Positions 9,419 through 18,006 of a DNA stretch of 64,000 nt are shown piece by piece (the stretch's first letter is position 1; each line of letters starts with the position of its first letter). Both the position numbers and the translations under genes were made by a program. Origin of the DNA: Bog-756 sp963812885 (lineage in GTDB: Bacteria; Actinomycetota; Acidimicrobiia; Acidimicrobiales; RAAP-2); the NCBI GenBank assembly GCA_963812885.1, contig CAWEWZ010000008.1, forward strand, positions 248,001-312,000, written 5' to 3'. The notes beneath the pieces were generated by a model. The model saw only the letters and a list, made by a program, of their open reading frames with translations, ran no database searches and had not been told where the DNA came from.

Positions 9419-10889
9419 ATGGGTAGCCAGACCACGAGAGACGAAACGCAGCTCCTGATCGGGGGCAAGTGGATCGATGCCGGCAACGGAACCTACGACG
9501 TGATCAATCCGGCCACCGAGCAGGTGGTGGGCCAGGCCCCCAACGGCTCGGTGGACGACGCCAACGCCGCCGCCGCCGCCGCCAAGGAGGCCTTTCCGGC
9601 CTGGTCGGCCACCCCGGCCGAGGAGCGGTTGGGGCTGCTCAAGAAGGCGGCGGCGGCCATCCGGGCCAAGGGCGACGAGCTGGTGCCCCTGGTCATCGCC
9701 GAGACCGGCGCCACCGCCTCGGTGGGCTCGCGCATGCAGGTGCCGGTCAGCGCGGCGCGCTTCGACCGCTACTCCCGGGACATCAGCCACGTCCAGGAGT
9801 CGATGCTGCCCCCGGTGGTCTCCGAGGCCACACCGCTGGCCCCCGGCGGACTGATCAGCGCCCTGGCCTACCGCCAACCGGTCGGCGTGGTGGCCGCCAT
9901 CGCCAGCTACAACTTCCCGATGACCAACATGGCCGGCAAGGTGGCTCCCGCCCTGGCCATGGGCAACACGGTGATCATGAAGCCGGCCCCCCAGGATCCA
10001 CTGGCCGTCATCGAGATGGCCCGGGTCCTGGACGAGGTCGGCTTCCCTCCCGGTGTCATCAACATCGTCAACTCGCAGGGCCCCGAGCCGGCCTCGGCCC
10101 TGACCGCGTCACCCGACGTGGACATGGTCTCGTTCACCGGCTCCACCGCCGTGGGCCAGCGCATCGCCGCCTCCGGGGCCCCGACCATGAAGCGGCTCCT
10201 CATGGAGCTGGGCGGCAAGGGTGCCGCCGTGGTGTTCGAGGACGCCGACATCAAAGGCGTGGTCACGGCGATCGGCTCGGTGTGGGCGTTCCACTCGGGC
10301 CAGATCTGCACGGCGCCGACCCGGGCCATCGTGCACCGGAGCATCTTCGACCAGGTGGTCGCCGGCCTCACCCAGTTCGCCGGCGTGCTCAAGGTCGGCG
10401 ATCCCACCGAACCGTCCACCGTGGTCGGACCGCTCATCTCGGCCGCCCAGCAGAAGCGGGTGCTCGACTACATCGAGAGCGGGCCGCACCGAGGGTGAGG
10501 TGGTGGCCGGGGGCGGACGGCCCGAGCACCTCGACACCGGGTACTACGTCGAGCCGACCCTCATCACCGGGACCAACGACATCGTCGCGGCCCGCGAGGA
10601 GATCTTCGGCCCGGTGGTGGTGGCCATCCCCTTCGACGACGAGGAGGAGGGCATCGCCATCGCCAACGACTCCGAGTTCGGGCTCTACGACTACGTGTTC
10701 TCGGGGGACACTCCCCGGGCCTTCCGGGTGGCCAAGCGGCTCCGGGCCGGGCACGTCGGCATCAACACCGCCCAGCGCAACATGGACGCCCCCTTCGGCG
10801 GGTTCAAGATGAGCGGGATCGGCCGCGACGGTGGCGACACCGGGCTCGAGGCCTACTCGGAGATGCAGTCGATCATCTGGTCCGGCTGA
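9419..10889 (+). CDS. NAD(P)-dependent aldehyde dehydrogenase
   Basis: About 490 residues, the normal length. Rossmann and catalytic signatures are complete: AIASYNFPMTNMAGKVAPALAMGNTVIMKPAP, FTGSTAVGQRI, the general base Glu in MELGGKGAAVVF (about 262), the nucleophile Cys in HSGQICTAP (about 297) and EEIFGPVVV. It oxidises an aldehyde to the acid; the substrate is open. AAAGGGGA 8 nt upstream fixes the ATG. One +1 change near 10484 (an extra G in the Ser-Gly-Arg codons) splits the frame. The operator shared with the deacylase suggests that both act in the same induced pathway. Confidence 0.88.
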
Positions 10890-11032
10890 GTAGCAGGCCG
10901 GATCCGGACAGGCCGGCTCTAGGGACGGCCGGCTCCGGAGACTCGACCGGCTCCGGGGACTCGACCGGCTCCAGGGACCCGCTCGGAGCACCGGCTCCGG
11001 AACTCGACCGGCTCCGGGACTCGACCGGTTGG
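10890..11032 (+). repeat. Tandem array between convergent genes, 17-18-bp unit
   Basis: Seven to eight imperfect copies of a 15-19-bp unit, consensus CCGGCTCCGGGGACTCGA, fill the whole space between the aldehyde dehydrogenase stop and the convergent CAP gene. The dehydrogenase ends TCCGGCTGA, and CCGGCT opens nearly every unit. The link to the gene end is weaker here than at 13741 or 21384, because TGA itself is not kept in the units. Confidence 0.7.
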
Positions 11033-12630
11033 TCAGCCCCGTCCCGAAGAACGGTGCGTCGAAGGCGAAGATGCCGCCGTCGCTCCCGACCAGCCAGTAG
11101 CCGCCGGTGGCCCGGTCGGCGGCCATCCCCACCACGGGCGCATTGAGCGGGATGGCCGCCCGTGCTGCCGTGGAACCCGGCGTTGCCGAAGGCGAAGATG
11201 GCACCGTCCGAAGCCACCAGCCAGTAGCCCCGGTTGTTCGCCGTGGTGGCCATCCCGTTGACCGGCTGGTTGAGGACGAGCGATCCGGCCGAGCCGTGGA
11301 AGGGGGCGTCGAAGGCGAAGATGCCGCCGTCGCTCCCGACCAGCCAGTAGCCGCCGGTGGCCCGGTCGGCGGCCAGACCGACGACGGGGGCGTTGAGGGG
11401 CATTCCCCCCATCGAGCCGTGGAACCGGGCGTCCCCGAAGGCGAAGATGCCGCCGTCACTCGCCACCAGCCAGTAGCCCCGTCCGTCCGGGGTCGGGGCC
11501 AGGTCGACCACCGGCGCGTTCAGCGGACGCCCGCCCATCGACCCGTAGAACTTGGCATCTCCGAAGGAGAAGATGCCGCCGTCGGCGGCCACCATCCAGT
11601 AGCCCCTCCCGTTGGGGGTGGGCACCAGGTGCGAGATCGGCGCCACCAGCGACGCACCGGCCATCGACCCGTAGTTGCGGGCGTTCCCGAACGTCGTGAC
11701 CGAGCCGTCCGACCGGGCCAGCCAGTACCCGTGGGAGTTGGGCGTGGAGGCCATGCTCACCACCGGGGCCGACACCGTGTTGGGCTCACCCGGGTACCGA
11801 CGGCACCGGGTACGGATAGGGGTACTGGCCGCCGGTGGCGGTGACCGCGTTGTTGGGGCCGTAGGTCTGGCCCGGGCAGTACACCGGATCACCCGAAGGG
11901 CGAACCGGCCACCACCGGAGCCGAGGACACCGGGTCACCCTGGTAGACGTTCTGGACGTTCTCCCGGGCGTAGGCCGACGGGAGGTCGCCGTAGGTGTAG
12001 CCGAACAGCTCGACCGTCCACGCCTGGCTGCCGCTGCAGGTGACGCCGATGCCCACCAGGTTGTAGGCGGCACCGAGCTGGTTCTGACGGTGCGAGGTGG
12101 AGGCCATGTAGTCGCCGTTCATCCCGTCGGATCCGTCTCCCGGCCAGTACCCGTAGCCGGTGTTGCCCGAGTTGGCGGCGAGGATGCACACCTGGTTGGC
12201 CTGCTCGTCGCAGGGGGGGAGGCTGGGATCGGCGACGGTGCCGGTGGCGGCCATGTGGGCCGACCACAGCTGGGCGTCGGCCTGCAACTGCTCGTCGACC
12301 TGGAGTTGGGGGACCGGCACGCCCGAGGTGCTCCGGGCGGCCCGTTCGGCATTGATCCGGGCCACCAGGTCCTGGCTGTAGAGCGACTCGACGCCGGGGA
12401 GGGACTGGGGCGGGGCGGACCATCGTCCGCTGGAGGCCGCCGACGCACCGTGCATGGGTCAGCGCGTACCCTCCGGAGGCGAGCAGCACGGTGATGACGG
12501 CCAGAGCCGCCAGCCGGAGCCGGAGCGACGGCCGCGTCACGGCGGCGGCGAGACCCCTGCCGGGTGTCGCCTCGGCTTCGGCGCGACGGACGCCGTGCCG
12601 CGGACCGGCCCTCAATCGGTTCTCAAGCAC
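11033..12630 (-). CDS. Secreted CAP-domain protein with C-terminal GYWLV repeats
   Basis: About 530 residues. A GTG start behind AAAGGGGCG gives a basic N-terminus and a signal peptide (RLRLAALAVITVLLASGGYALTHA). Then comes a CAP/SCP domain (DLVARINAERAAR, SAHMAATGTVADP, GYGYWPGDGSDGMNGDYMASTSHRQNQL, GIGVTCSGSQAWTVELFGYTYGD), a Pro/Tyr linker, and about six repeats of some 50 residues with the core GYWLVASDGGIFAFGDARFHGSMGG, probably a beta-propeller. It is exported; actinobacterial CAP proteins are cell-wall or host-facing proteins of unclear activity. Five +1 changes (near 12450, 11890, 11800, 11160 and 11040) each resolve by removing one base; the last gives the end FFGTG and a TGA at 11035-11033. 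Confidence 0.72.
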
Positions 12631-12761
12631 GGTAAGACGCCCCTTTCGCTGTCCAGTCTGGCATCGGAGGCTCCGATGGCTCCAGTCGGCGCTGGTGGCC
12701 CACCCCTGACCTATCGGCTCGAACCGGTGAAAACTGTTGCCCACTTGGGGTACAAAGGTCC

Positions 12762-13760
12762 GTGCCCGTCCCCGTTCCGGCCTCGATACCCCCGTCGTTC
12801 ACCGAATTGGCCTCCCGGGTGTCCAATTGGGGCCGCTGGGGGCCGGATGACCAGGTCGGAACCTTGAACCTCATCGACCAGGCGGCCCGACTGCGGGGGG
12901 TGGGGGCCGTCCGGGACGGAACCGCATTTGCCCTGGGTCTGCCCCTTTCCGAGGCGGAGGGGATCCAGATGGGGTTCGTGCCCGGACGGGTCAACCCGAC
13001 CCGGACCATGGTCTGCGTCAACGAGCCCCTGAGCCCGGACCCGGAGTGGATCGCCTCGTCCGAGGACGTGGTCACCCTGGCCATGCAGTGCGCCACCCAC
13101 TGGGACGGCCTGGCCCACGTGTCCTACGGCGCCGGACCGGAGGGGGGCCGGCTCTACAACGGGTTTCCCGCCTCGGAGGTCACCGACGAGGGTGCCGGGA
13201 AGCTGGGGATCCACCTGATCCGGTCGTTGGTGTCCAGGGGGGTGCTGCTCGACGTGGCCCGGGCCAAGGGCCTGGAGATCCTCGAGCCGGGCTACCCGAT
13301 CACACCCGGGGACCTCGACGCCGCCTGCGCCATGGGGGCGCTGTCCGTCGAACCGGGCGACGTGGTGCTCGTCCGCACCGGCCAGGTCGCCCATCTGGCC
13401 CTCCCCGGGCGGCCGGGGCTGGGCGGGGCCGACCCGGTGCGCGACCTGGTCGCCTACACCTGGCCGACCCCGGGGCTGACCATGGCCACCGCCGAGTGGT
13501 TCCACGGGCACGACGTGGCCGCGGTGGCCACCGACACGCTGGTGCTCGAGGTCTACCCCTGCGAGTCACCGGACCTCTACCTCCCGGTGCACCTCCTCCA
13601 TCTGGTGGAGATGGGGATGACCCAGGGGCAGAACTGGTTCCTCGACGAGTTGGCCGATGCGTGCGCCGGCGACGGCCGCTACGAATTCCTCCTGGACGCC
13701 ACGCCCCTCCCCTTCACCAACGCTCTGGGATCGCCGGTCAATCCGGTGGCCGTGCGCTGA
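12762..13760 (+). CDS. Cyclase-family hydrolase (kynurenine-formamidase-like)
   Basis: A 332-residue intact protein of the cyclase/formamidase fold (PF04199). The metal-binding region reads QCATHWDGLAHVSYG near residues 108-122, the family's H-x-D-x-x-x-H pattern, and the second part carries GVLLDVAR, PGDVVLVRTG and the late active-site strand VAAVATDTLVLEV. Relatives hydrolyse cyclic amides, formamides or ring lactones. It stands alone between the CAP gene and its own 3' array. The GTG is chosen because AAAGG lies just upstream; it diverges from the CAP gene across a 131-bp promoter region. Substrate unknown. Confidence 0.82.
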   Translation: MPVPVPASIPPSFTELASRVSNWGRWGPDDQVGTLNLIDQAARLRGVGAVRDGTAFALGLPLSEAEGIQMGFVPGRVNPTRTMVCVNEPLSPDPEWIASSEDVVTLAMQCATHWDGLAHVSYGAGPEGGRLYNGFPASEVTDEGAGKLGIHLIRSLVSRGVLLDVARAKGLEILEPGYPITPGDLDAACAMGALSVEPGDVVLVRTGQVAHLALPGRPGLGGADPVRDLVAYTWPTPGLTMATAEWFHGHDVAAVATDTLVLEVYPCESPDLYLPVHLLHLVEMGMTQGQNWFLDELADACAGDGRYEFLLDATPLPFTNALGSPVNPVAVR

Positions 13761-13945
13761 GGGCGGTGGCCGTGCGCTGAGTGCGCTGAGGGCGGTGGCC
13801 GTGCGCTGAGGGCGGTGGCCGTGCGCTGAGTGCGCTGAGTGCGCTGAGTGCGGTGGCCGGGCACTGAGGGTGCTGAGGTCGCTGGCCGTGCGCTGAGTGC
13901 GCTGAGGTCGGTGGCCGGGCGCTGAGGGCGCTGAGGAGGGTCGTT
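13741..13945 (+). repeat. Post-stop tandem array copying the cyclase gene end
   Basis: The gene ends GGTGGCCGTGCGCTGA. These sixteen bases recur exactly three times downstream, embedded in a 20-bp unit GGGCGGTGGCCGTGCGCTGA that alternates with a 9-bp sub-unit GTGCGCTGA. In all about 12 units, each ending in CTGA, follow the true stop. Later units carry substitutions (GGTCGG, GGGCACTGA). The array ends about 10 bp before the stop of the convergent TetR gene. This is the clearest case of a unit seeded from coding sequence. Confidence 0.92.
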
Positions 13946-13955
13946 CGTCGGGGGC

Positions 13956-15095
13956 TCAGCTCTCCCGCCGACGTTGTCGGGTCCGCCCCGATCCCCCTGC
14001 CGCCCGGCCCCCCTTGACCACCGTCACCTTCGGTGGGCGTCCCTTCGGCACCGCCCGCTTGCCGGCCGCCGGTCCCTTGGCCGCCGCCTTCTCCGATGCT
14101 GCCTTGTGCGAGGCTGCCTTCATCTGGGCGGTTCGGGCCGTGGCCGCTCCCCCGCCCACCACCGGTCCGGTCCGCGGCAGCAGGACGTCGGCCCCCGACA
14201 CCTTGGCGCCTTCGGGGGCGGCACGGCCGGTCACCGACCAGTGGAGCAGTCGGGCCTGGCTGTCGACCAGCGAGGCGGTGCGGATGCCCCAGAACTCGAA
14301 CCCGTAGCGGTGGCCCGCCACCTGGGCCAGCATGGCGATGAGGGTCCCCGCCGCGGCCATGGGATCCTCGCCGGCCGGCGACCCGGAGCTCCCGGCGTTG
14401 GTGGCGATCACCCGGGCCAGCGTGACGGTGACCGCGTTGAGGACCCGGACCCGCAGGCCCTGGAAGCGATGATCACCTTCGACCGTGGTCAGCTCGACCA
14501 CCCGGAAGATGGCGCGGTTCCGCTCCCAGTACTCCATGAACCCTTCGACCACGGCGACCGCGGTGGTCCAGCTGGACCCCTCCGACCAGTCGCCGTCCAC
14601 CAGTCCGGCCAGGATCCCCACCCCTTCGACCAGCTCTTCGGCCAGTACGGTGATGGCCCCCTCCACGTTCTCGAAGTACTGGTAGAAGGTGGCCGGCGAC
14701 GTCCCGGCCCGGCGGGCGATGTCGATCACCTTGATCGAGCGCCACGGTGTGGCCACCAGCAATTCGGCGGTGCACTCCAGCAGGCGCTGCCGGGTGGCCC
14801 GACCCCGATGGCCGGGAATGCGACCGTCGGTGGTGGCGATCAGTTCCGGATCGTCGGTGTCGGTGCGGTCTCGCCGGTGTCGGTGTCGGGGTCGTCGGTG
14901 TCGGTGGTCGTCGGTGTCGGGGTCGTCGGTGTCGGGGTCGTCGGTGTCGGGTTGGTCCACATCGTCGGTGTCGGGGTCGGTCTCGTCTGTCTCGGGGTCG
15001 CCGGTGTCGCCGCCCGGGTCGTCGGACCTCAGATCGTCGGCGTCGAGATCGTCGGCCCCACGAACCTCGGGCTCGGAATCCTCGACGACGTGCAT
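13956..15095 (-). CDS. TetR-family regulator with acidic N- and basic C-terminal tails
   Basis: About 379 residues, nearly twice the usual TetR length. The DNA-binding domain is central: RQRLLECTAELLVATPWRSIKVIDIARRAGTSPATFYQYFENVEGA, with the recognition helix TSPATFYQYF. It is preceded by about 90 residues of Asp/Thr/Pro repeats (DPDTDD) and followed, after the ligand domain, by a Lys/Ala/Arg-rich tail (AASHKAASEKAAAKGPAAGK). The acidic region briefly changes frame to an Arg/His run, probably two compensating base changes. ATG 15095 is preferred because a -10 box and a palindrome lie just upstream. It is the best candidate for binding the four TGAC...GTCA sites, one of which is its own. Confidence 0.75.
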   Translation of the reverse strand: MHVVEDSEPEVRGADDLDADDLRSDDPGGDTGDPETDETDPDTDDVDQPDTDDPDTDDPDTDDHRHRRPRHRHRRDRTDTDDPELIATTDGRIPGHRGRATRQRLLECTAELLVATPWRSIKVIDIARRAGTSPATFYQYFENVEGAITVLAEELVEGVGILAGLVDGDWSEGSSWTTAVAVVEGFMEYWERNRAIFRVVELTTVEGDHRFQGLRVRVLNAVTVTLARVIATNAGSSGSPAGEDPMAAAGTLIAMLAQVAGHRYGFEFWGIRTASLVDSQARLLHWSVTGRAAPEGAKVSGADVLLPRTGPVVGGGAATARTAQMKAASHKAASEKAAAKGPAAGKRAVPKGRPPKVTVVKGGRAAGGSGRTRQRRRES

Positions 15096-15103
15096 GGCCG
15101 ACC

Positions 15104-15140
15104 ATGGTACCGAGCGTCGCCAAAACATGACGGGGCGTCA
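15104..15140 (-). promoter_or_regulatory. TetR promoter with own operator
   Basis: On the minus strand TACCAT (15109-15104) is a -10 box 8 nt before ATG 15095. TGACGCCCCGTCA (15140-15128), a 5+3+5 palindrome of the same type as those at 151, 7217 and 9296, sits at the -35 position. This fits autorepression. Confidence 0.55.
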
Positions 15141-15169
15141 GAATGCCGGTAGCCGGCCGACGGAGGCGA

Positions 15170-15262
15170 CCGACGACCGCCCCCGACCAAACCCGGCCCC
15201 GCTCCGCCGACCCCGTCGGCTCCCGACCCCCGCCGACCGCTCCCGACCCCCGCCGACCGGCT
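15170..15262. repeat. Short tandem repeat in a divergent promoter region
   Basis: About three imperfect copies of a 20-bp unit (CTCCCGACCCCCGCCGACCG) lie between the two divergent TetR genes. Unlike the post-stop arrays it follows no stop codon. It is C-rich on the plus strand and probably neutral. Confidence 0.6.
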
Positions 15263-15319
15263 CCCCACCCTCGGCGACGGGCCAAGAATCGCATTTCCAG
15301 GCTCGAAACCCCTGGAGAG

Positions 15320-15325
15320 TAGGGT
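15320..15325 (+). promoter_or_regulatory. -10 box, KstR-like TetR gene
   Basis: TAGGGT fits TANNNT and lies 8 nt before the ATG at 15334, again suggesting a leaderless mRNA. Confidence 0.4.
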
Positions 15326-15333
15326 AAGCGGTC

Positions 15334-15984
15334 ATGGCGAACCGTCCGGTGCCCCGCACCTTGACGCGAGCCCAGCAAGCCCGTCGCCAGCGTGTCGTCG
15401 ACGCTGCCATGGCGCTCGGGCTCGACGGGGGGTACGAGGCCGTGCAGATGCGCGACGTCGCCGCCCGGGCCGACGTGGCCATGGGCACCGTCTACCGCTA
15501 CTTCACCAGTAAGGACCACCTGTTGGCCGCGGCTCTGGTGCACTGGGTCGAGCAGCTGGACAGCCGGTTGTCCCAACTCCCGGCCCAGGGCGACACGGCC
15601 GCCGTGCGGGTCATCGACGTCCTCGACCGCGCCCTCCGGGCGATGGGCCGCCAGCCCCAGTTGGTCGGTGCCGTGTTCACCGCGCTGGCGTCTCCGGATC
15701 CGGCGGCCATCGAATGCCAGCAGCAGGTCTCGGTGCTGATGGAAGGGATCATCACCCGGGCCATCGGCGAGCCCCACCCGCCCGATCTGAGCGACCGCGC
15801 CCGGGTGCTCGGGCACGTCTGGTACTCGGCCCTGGTCGGGTGGGTCAACGGGTGGAGCAACATGGGCCGGGTCCACGACGAGCTCGTGGTGGCGGTCGGG
15901 CTGCTCCTGCCGGCCGACATCTACGCCCACGGCCCTGAGCCAGCCCTGAGCGCAGCCCATGAGCCGGCCCTGAGTCAGCACTGA
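15334..15984 (+). CDS. TetR-family regulator, KstR-like
   Basis: A 216-residue regulator. The N-terminal domain RQRVVDAAMALGLDGGYEAVQMRDVAARADVAMGTVYRYFTSKDHLLAAAL resembles KstR, the mycobacterial repressor of sterol and lipid catabolism, especially GGYEAVQMRDVA and VAMGTVYRYF. The ligand domain is all-helical. With the fused dehydrogenase, thiolase and hydratase genes nearby, control of a lipid or sterol pathway is plausible, but none of the palindromes seen here matches the KstR consensus (core AAC-n-n-GTT). The last 16 residues, PEPALSAAHEPALSQH, are the translation of a tandem array that begins before the present stop. Confidence 0.82.
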   Translation: MANRPVPRTLTRAQQARRQRVVDAAMALGLDGGYEAVQMRDVAARADVAMGTVYRYFTSKDHLLAAALVHWVEQLDSRLSQLPAQGDTAAVRVIDVLDRALRAMGRQPQLVGAVFTALASPDPAAIECQQQVSVLMEGIITRAIGEPHPPDLSDRARVLGHVWYSALVGWVNGWSNMGRVHDELVVAVGLLLPADIYAHGPEPALSAAHEPALSQH

Positions 15985-15988
15985 GCCC
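15931..15988 (+). repeat. Tandem array translated into the C-terminus of the TetR gene
   Basis: Five units of about 11 bp (GCCGGCCCTGA, GCCAGCCCTGA, GTCAGCACTGA) each end in TGA, but the gene reads them in another frame until the last one, giving the repeat EPALS. An ancestral stop at the first CCCTGA followed by expansion and a frame change would produce this. It is the only array of this kind seen inside a coding frame with the stop at its far end. Confidence 0.6.
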
Positions 15989-16072
15989 GAACCAGCTCGG
16001 GACCGCGCCACGCCACCGGCGCGACCGCCTCGGAGCCGGCGACCATGACCCGATTCCGGTGACCTCACGGGG

Positions 16073-16078
16073 TACCGT
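16073..16078 (+). promoter_or_regulatory. -10 box, ABC transporter operon
   Basis: TACCGT fits TANNNT and ends 5 nt before the ATG at 16084. No ribosome-binding site is visible, consistent with a leaderless transcript of the two ABC genes. Confidence 0.45.
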
Positions 16079-16083
16079 CTGAC

Positions 16084-17086
16084 ATGCCATCGGCCATCGA
16101 GGTACGAGGACTGTCCAAGCAGTTCGGGGCGGTACGAGCCGTCGACGACCTCAGCTTCGAGGTGGCCCCGGGACGGGTCACCGGGTTCCTCGGACCCAAC
16201 GGATCGGGCAAGACCACCACCTTGCGCATGCTGTTGGGGCTCGTCTCCATCTCCGGGGGCACGGCCACCTTCGGCGGTCGCCGCTACCTGGACATCGACA
16301 AGCCCATCCACCACGTGGGGGCGGTCCTCGAAGCCACCAGCTTCCACCCGAGCCGTCGGGCCGAGGACCATCTGAAGATGGTGGCCATCGGGGCCGGGAT
16401 CCCACTGGCCAAGGTGGACGAGACCCTCGCCCTGGTCGGGCTCACCGACGTGGCCCGGCGACGGGTGGGGAAGTTCTCCCTGGGCATGAGGCAGCGCCTC
16501 CAGCTGGCCACCGCCCTGTTGGGCGAGCCGGAGATCCTGATCCTCGACGAGCCGTCCAACGGGCTCGACCCCCAAGGGATCCAGTGGCTGCGCACGTTCA
16601 TCCGCCACCAGGCCTCGATCGGGAACGCGGTGCTGGTCTCGTCCCACCTCCTGTCCGAGATGGAGGAGACCGTCGACGACGTGGTCATCATCTCCCACGG
16701 GCGGCTGGTGCTCCAGACCACCCTGGCCGACCTGGCCTCCCAGGGCGGGACCACGCACCGGGCTGCGCATCCGCACGCCCGAGCTGGCCCGACTGATCAG
16801 CGTGTTGCAGGCCATCCCGGTGGCCTACCGCCAGACGTCGCCGGACACCATCGTCATCGACCGGGCCACACCGGAGTGGTTCGGCCCGCTGGCCGCCCAG
16901 CACCAGATCGTCCTCTACGAGCTCGTCCACGAGCGGGGCAGCCTCGAGGATGTGTTCCTCCGGTTGACCCATGGGTTCGACGCGGCCGATCCGCACCTGG
17001 CCGGAGGCCAGGCTGCTCCCTTCGGCGCCAACCCGGGCGCCGGCCACAGCGGGGGCCCGGCGCCGATGCCCGGGGGCACCCCATGA
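16084..17086 (+). CDS. ABC transporter ATP-binding protein
   Basis: About 334 residues. Walker A GPNGSGKTTT (residues 38-47), Q-loop region VLEATSFHPSRR, signature FSLGMRQRLQLATALLG, Walker B ILILDEPSNGLDPQG and the switch His in VLVSSHLLSEME are all present. It belongs to the multidrug/lantibiotic-immunity type (CcmA/BcrA-like) and would drive the permease encoded next. One +1 change near 16761 (an extra G) separates the ATPase core from the C-terminal domain (ELARLISVLQAIPVAY ... GSLEDVFLRLTHG). The stop overlaps the next ATG by ATGA. Confidence 0.88.
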
Positions 17087-17871
17087 TCGCCGGCATCAGG
17101 TCGGAGTGGCTCAAGCTGCGCACCACCGCCGTGCCCTGGGTGCTCAGCGGGATCGCCACGCTCATTCTGGCCCTGACCATCCTCCTGATCTTCCTCAACG
17201 GCGGCAGCGGGAACGGGAACGGGAACGACACCGGCCCCGCCTTCAGCATCATCCCCCACACCACCCACCAACTGCGCAACCTGGTCGGGGCCGGAGTGGG
17301 TGGCTACCTCTTCGCCCTGTTGCTCGGCACCCTCATGGTCACCAGCGAGTTCCGGCACAAGACGGTCACCACGTCATTCCTGGTCACTCCCCAGCGGCCG
17401 CGGTTCGTCGGAGCCAAGCTGCTCACCGCGGCCCTGGTGAGTGCGGCCTTGGCCCTGTTCCTGTTGGTGGTGACCGTGCTCGGAGGGGGTCTGGTCCTCG
17501 CCCTCCGGGGTGGATCCTTCTCGAACATGATCCGCCAGGTCCCTGCCGTCGCCCCCGGGATGCTGTTGGTCTACGCCCTCTTCGGGATCCTCGGCGTGGG
17601 CGTCGGGTCACTCCTCACCAACCAGGTGGCCGCCATCATCGTGTGTCTCGGCTGGTTCCTGATCGTGGAGCAGATCGTCATCGGGATCTGGCACGGCACC
17701 TCGAAGTGGCTCCCGTCCGGTGCCGCCAGCGCCGCCGCCAACGTGACCCGGGGCCGGGGGAACGACTTCGGTCTGTTCAGTTGGTGGCAGGGCAGCTTGC
17801 TCATCCTCGCCTACGGGCTGATCATCGCCGCCATCGGCTCGGTCATCCTGATCCAGCGCGACATCACCTGA
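17083..17871 (+). CDS. ABC-2-type transporter permease
   Basis: A 262-residue membrane protein with six predicted helices, starting IAGIRSEWLKLRTTAVPWVLSGIATLILALTI, the typical opening of ABC-2 permeases that pair with BcrA-like ATPases. EFRHKTVTTSFLVTPQR is the conserved cytoplasmic loop. The ATG overlaps the ATPase stop, so the subunits are made together. The substrate is unknown. The gene ends in IQRDIT, and the DNA for these codons is copied four times downstream. Confidence 0.85.
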   Translation: MIAGIRSEWLKLRTTAVPWVLSGIATLILALTILLIFLNGGSGNGNGNDTGPAFSIIPHTTHQLRNLVGAGVGGYLFALLLGTLMVTSEFRHKTVTTSFLVTPQRPRFVGAKLLTAALVSAALALFLLVVTVLGGGLVLALRGGSFSNMIRQVPAVAPGMLLVYALFGILGVGVGSLLTNQVAAIIVCLGWFLIVEQIVIGIWHGTSKWLPSGAASAAANVTRGRGNDFGLFSWWQGSLLILAYGLIIAAIGSVILIQRDIT

Positions 17872-17949
17872 TACAGCGCGACGAGGCCTGGTCCGCGCGA
17901 CGAGGCCTGATCCAGCGCGCATGACCTGACCCCGCGCCTCGTCACCTGA
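17852..17949 (+). repeat. Post-stop tandem array, about 20-bp unit
   Basis: The permease gene ends TCCAGCGCGACATCACCTGA. Four more 19-20-bp units follow: TACAGCGCGACGAGGCCTGG, TCCGCGCGACGAGGCCTGA, TCCAGCGCGCATGACCTGA and CCCCGCGCCTCGTCACCTGA. Three of them end in CCTGA, and the third repeats TCCAGCGCG exactly. The units are degenerate but clearly aligned to the gene end. Confidence 0.85.
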
Positions 17950-17994
17950 TCCGGAGCGGCGTCGTCCCCGGGGTGGGGCACCGGGGTGGCACCC

Positions 17995-18000
17995 TAGGAT
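17995..18000 (+). promoter_or_regulatory. -10 box, PLP-enzyme gene
   Basis: TAGGAT fits TANNNT and ends 6 nt before the GTG at 18007, indicating a leaderless start. Confidence 0.45.
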
Positions 18001-18006
18001 CCGAGC

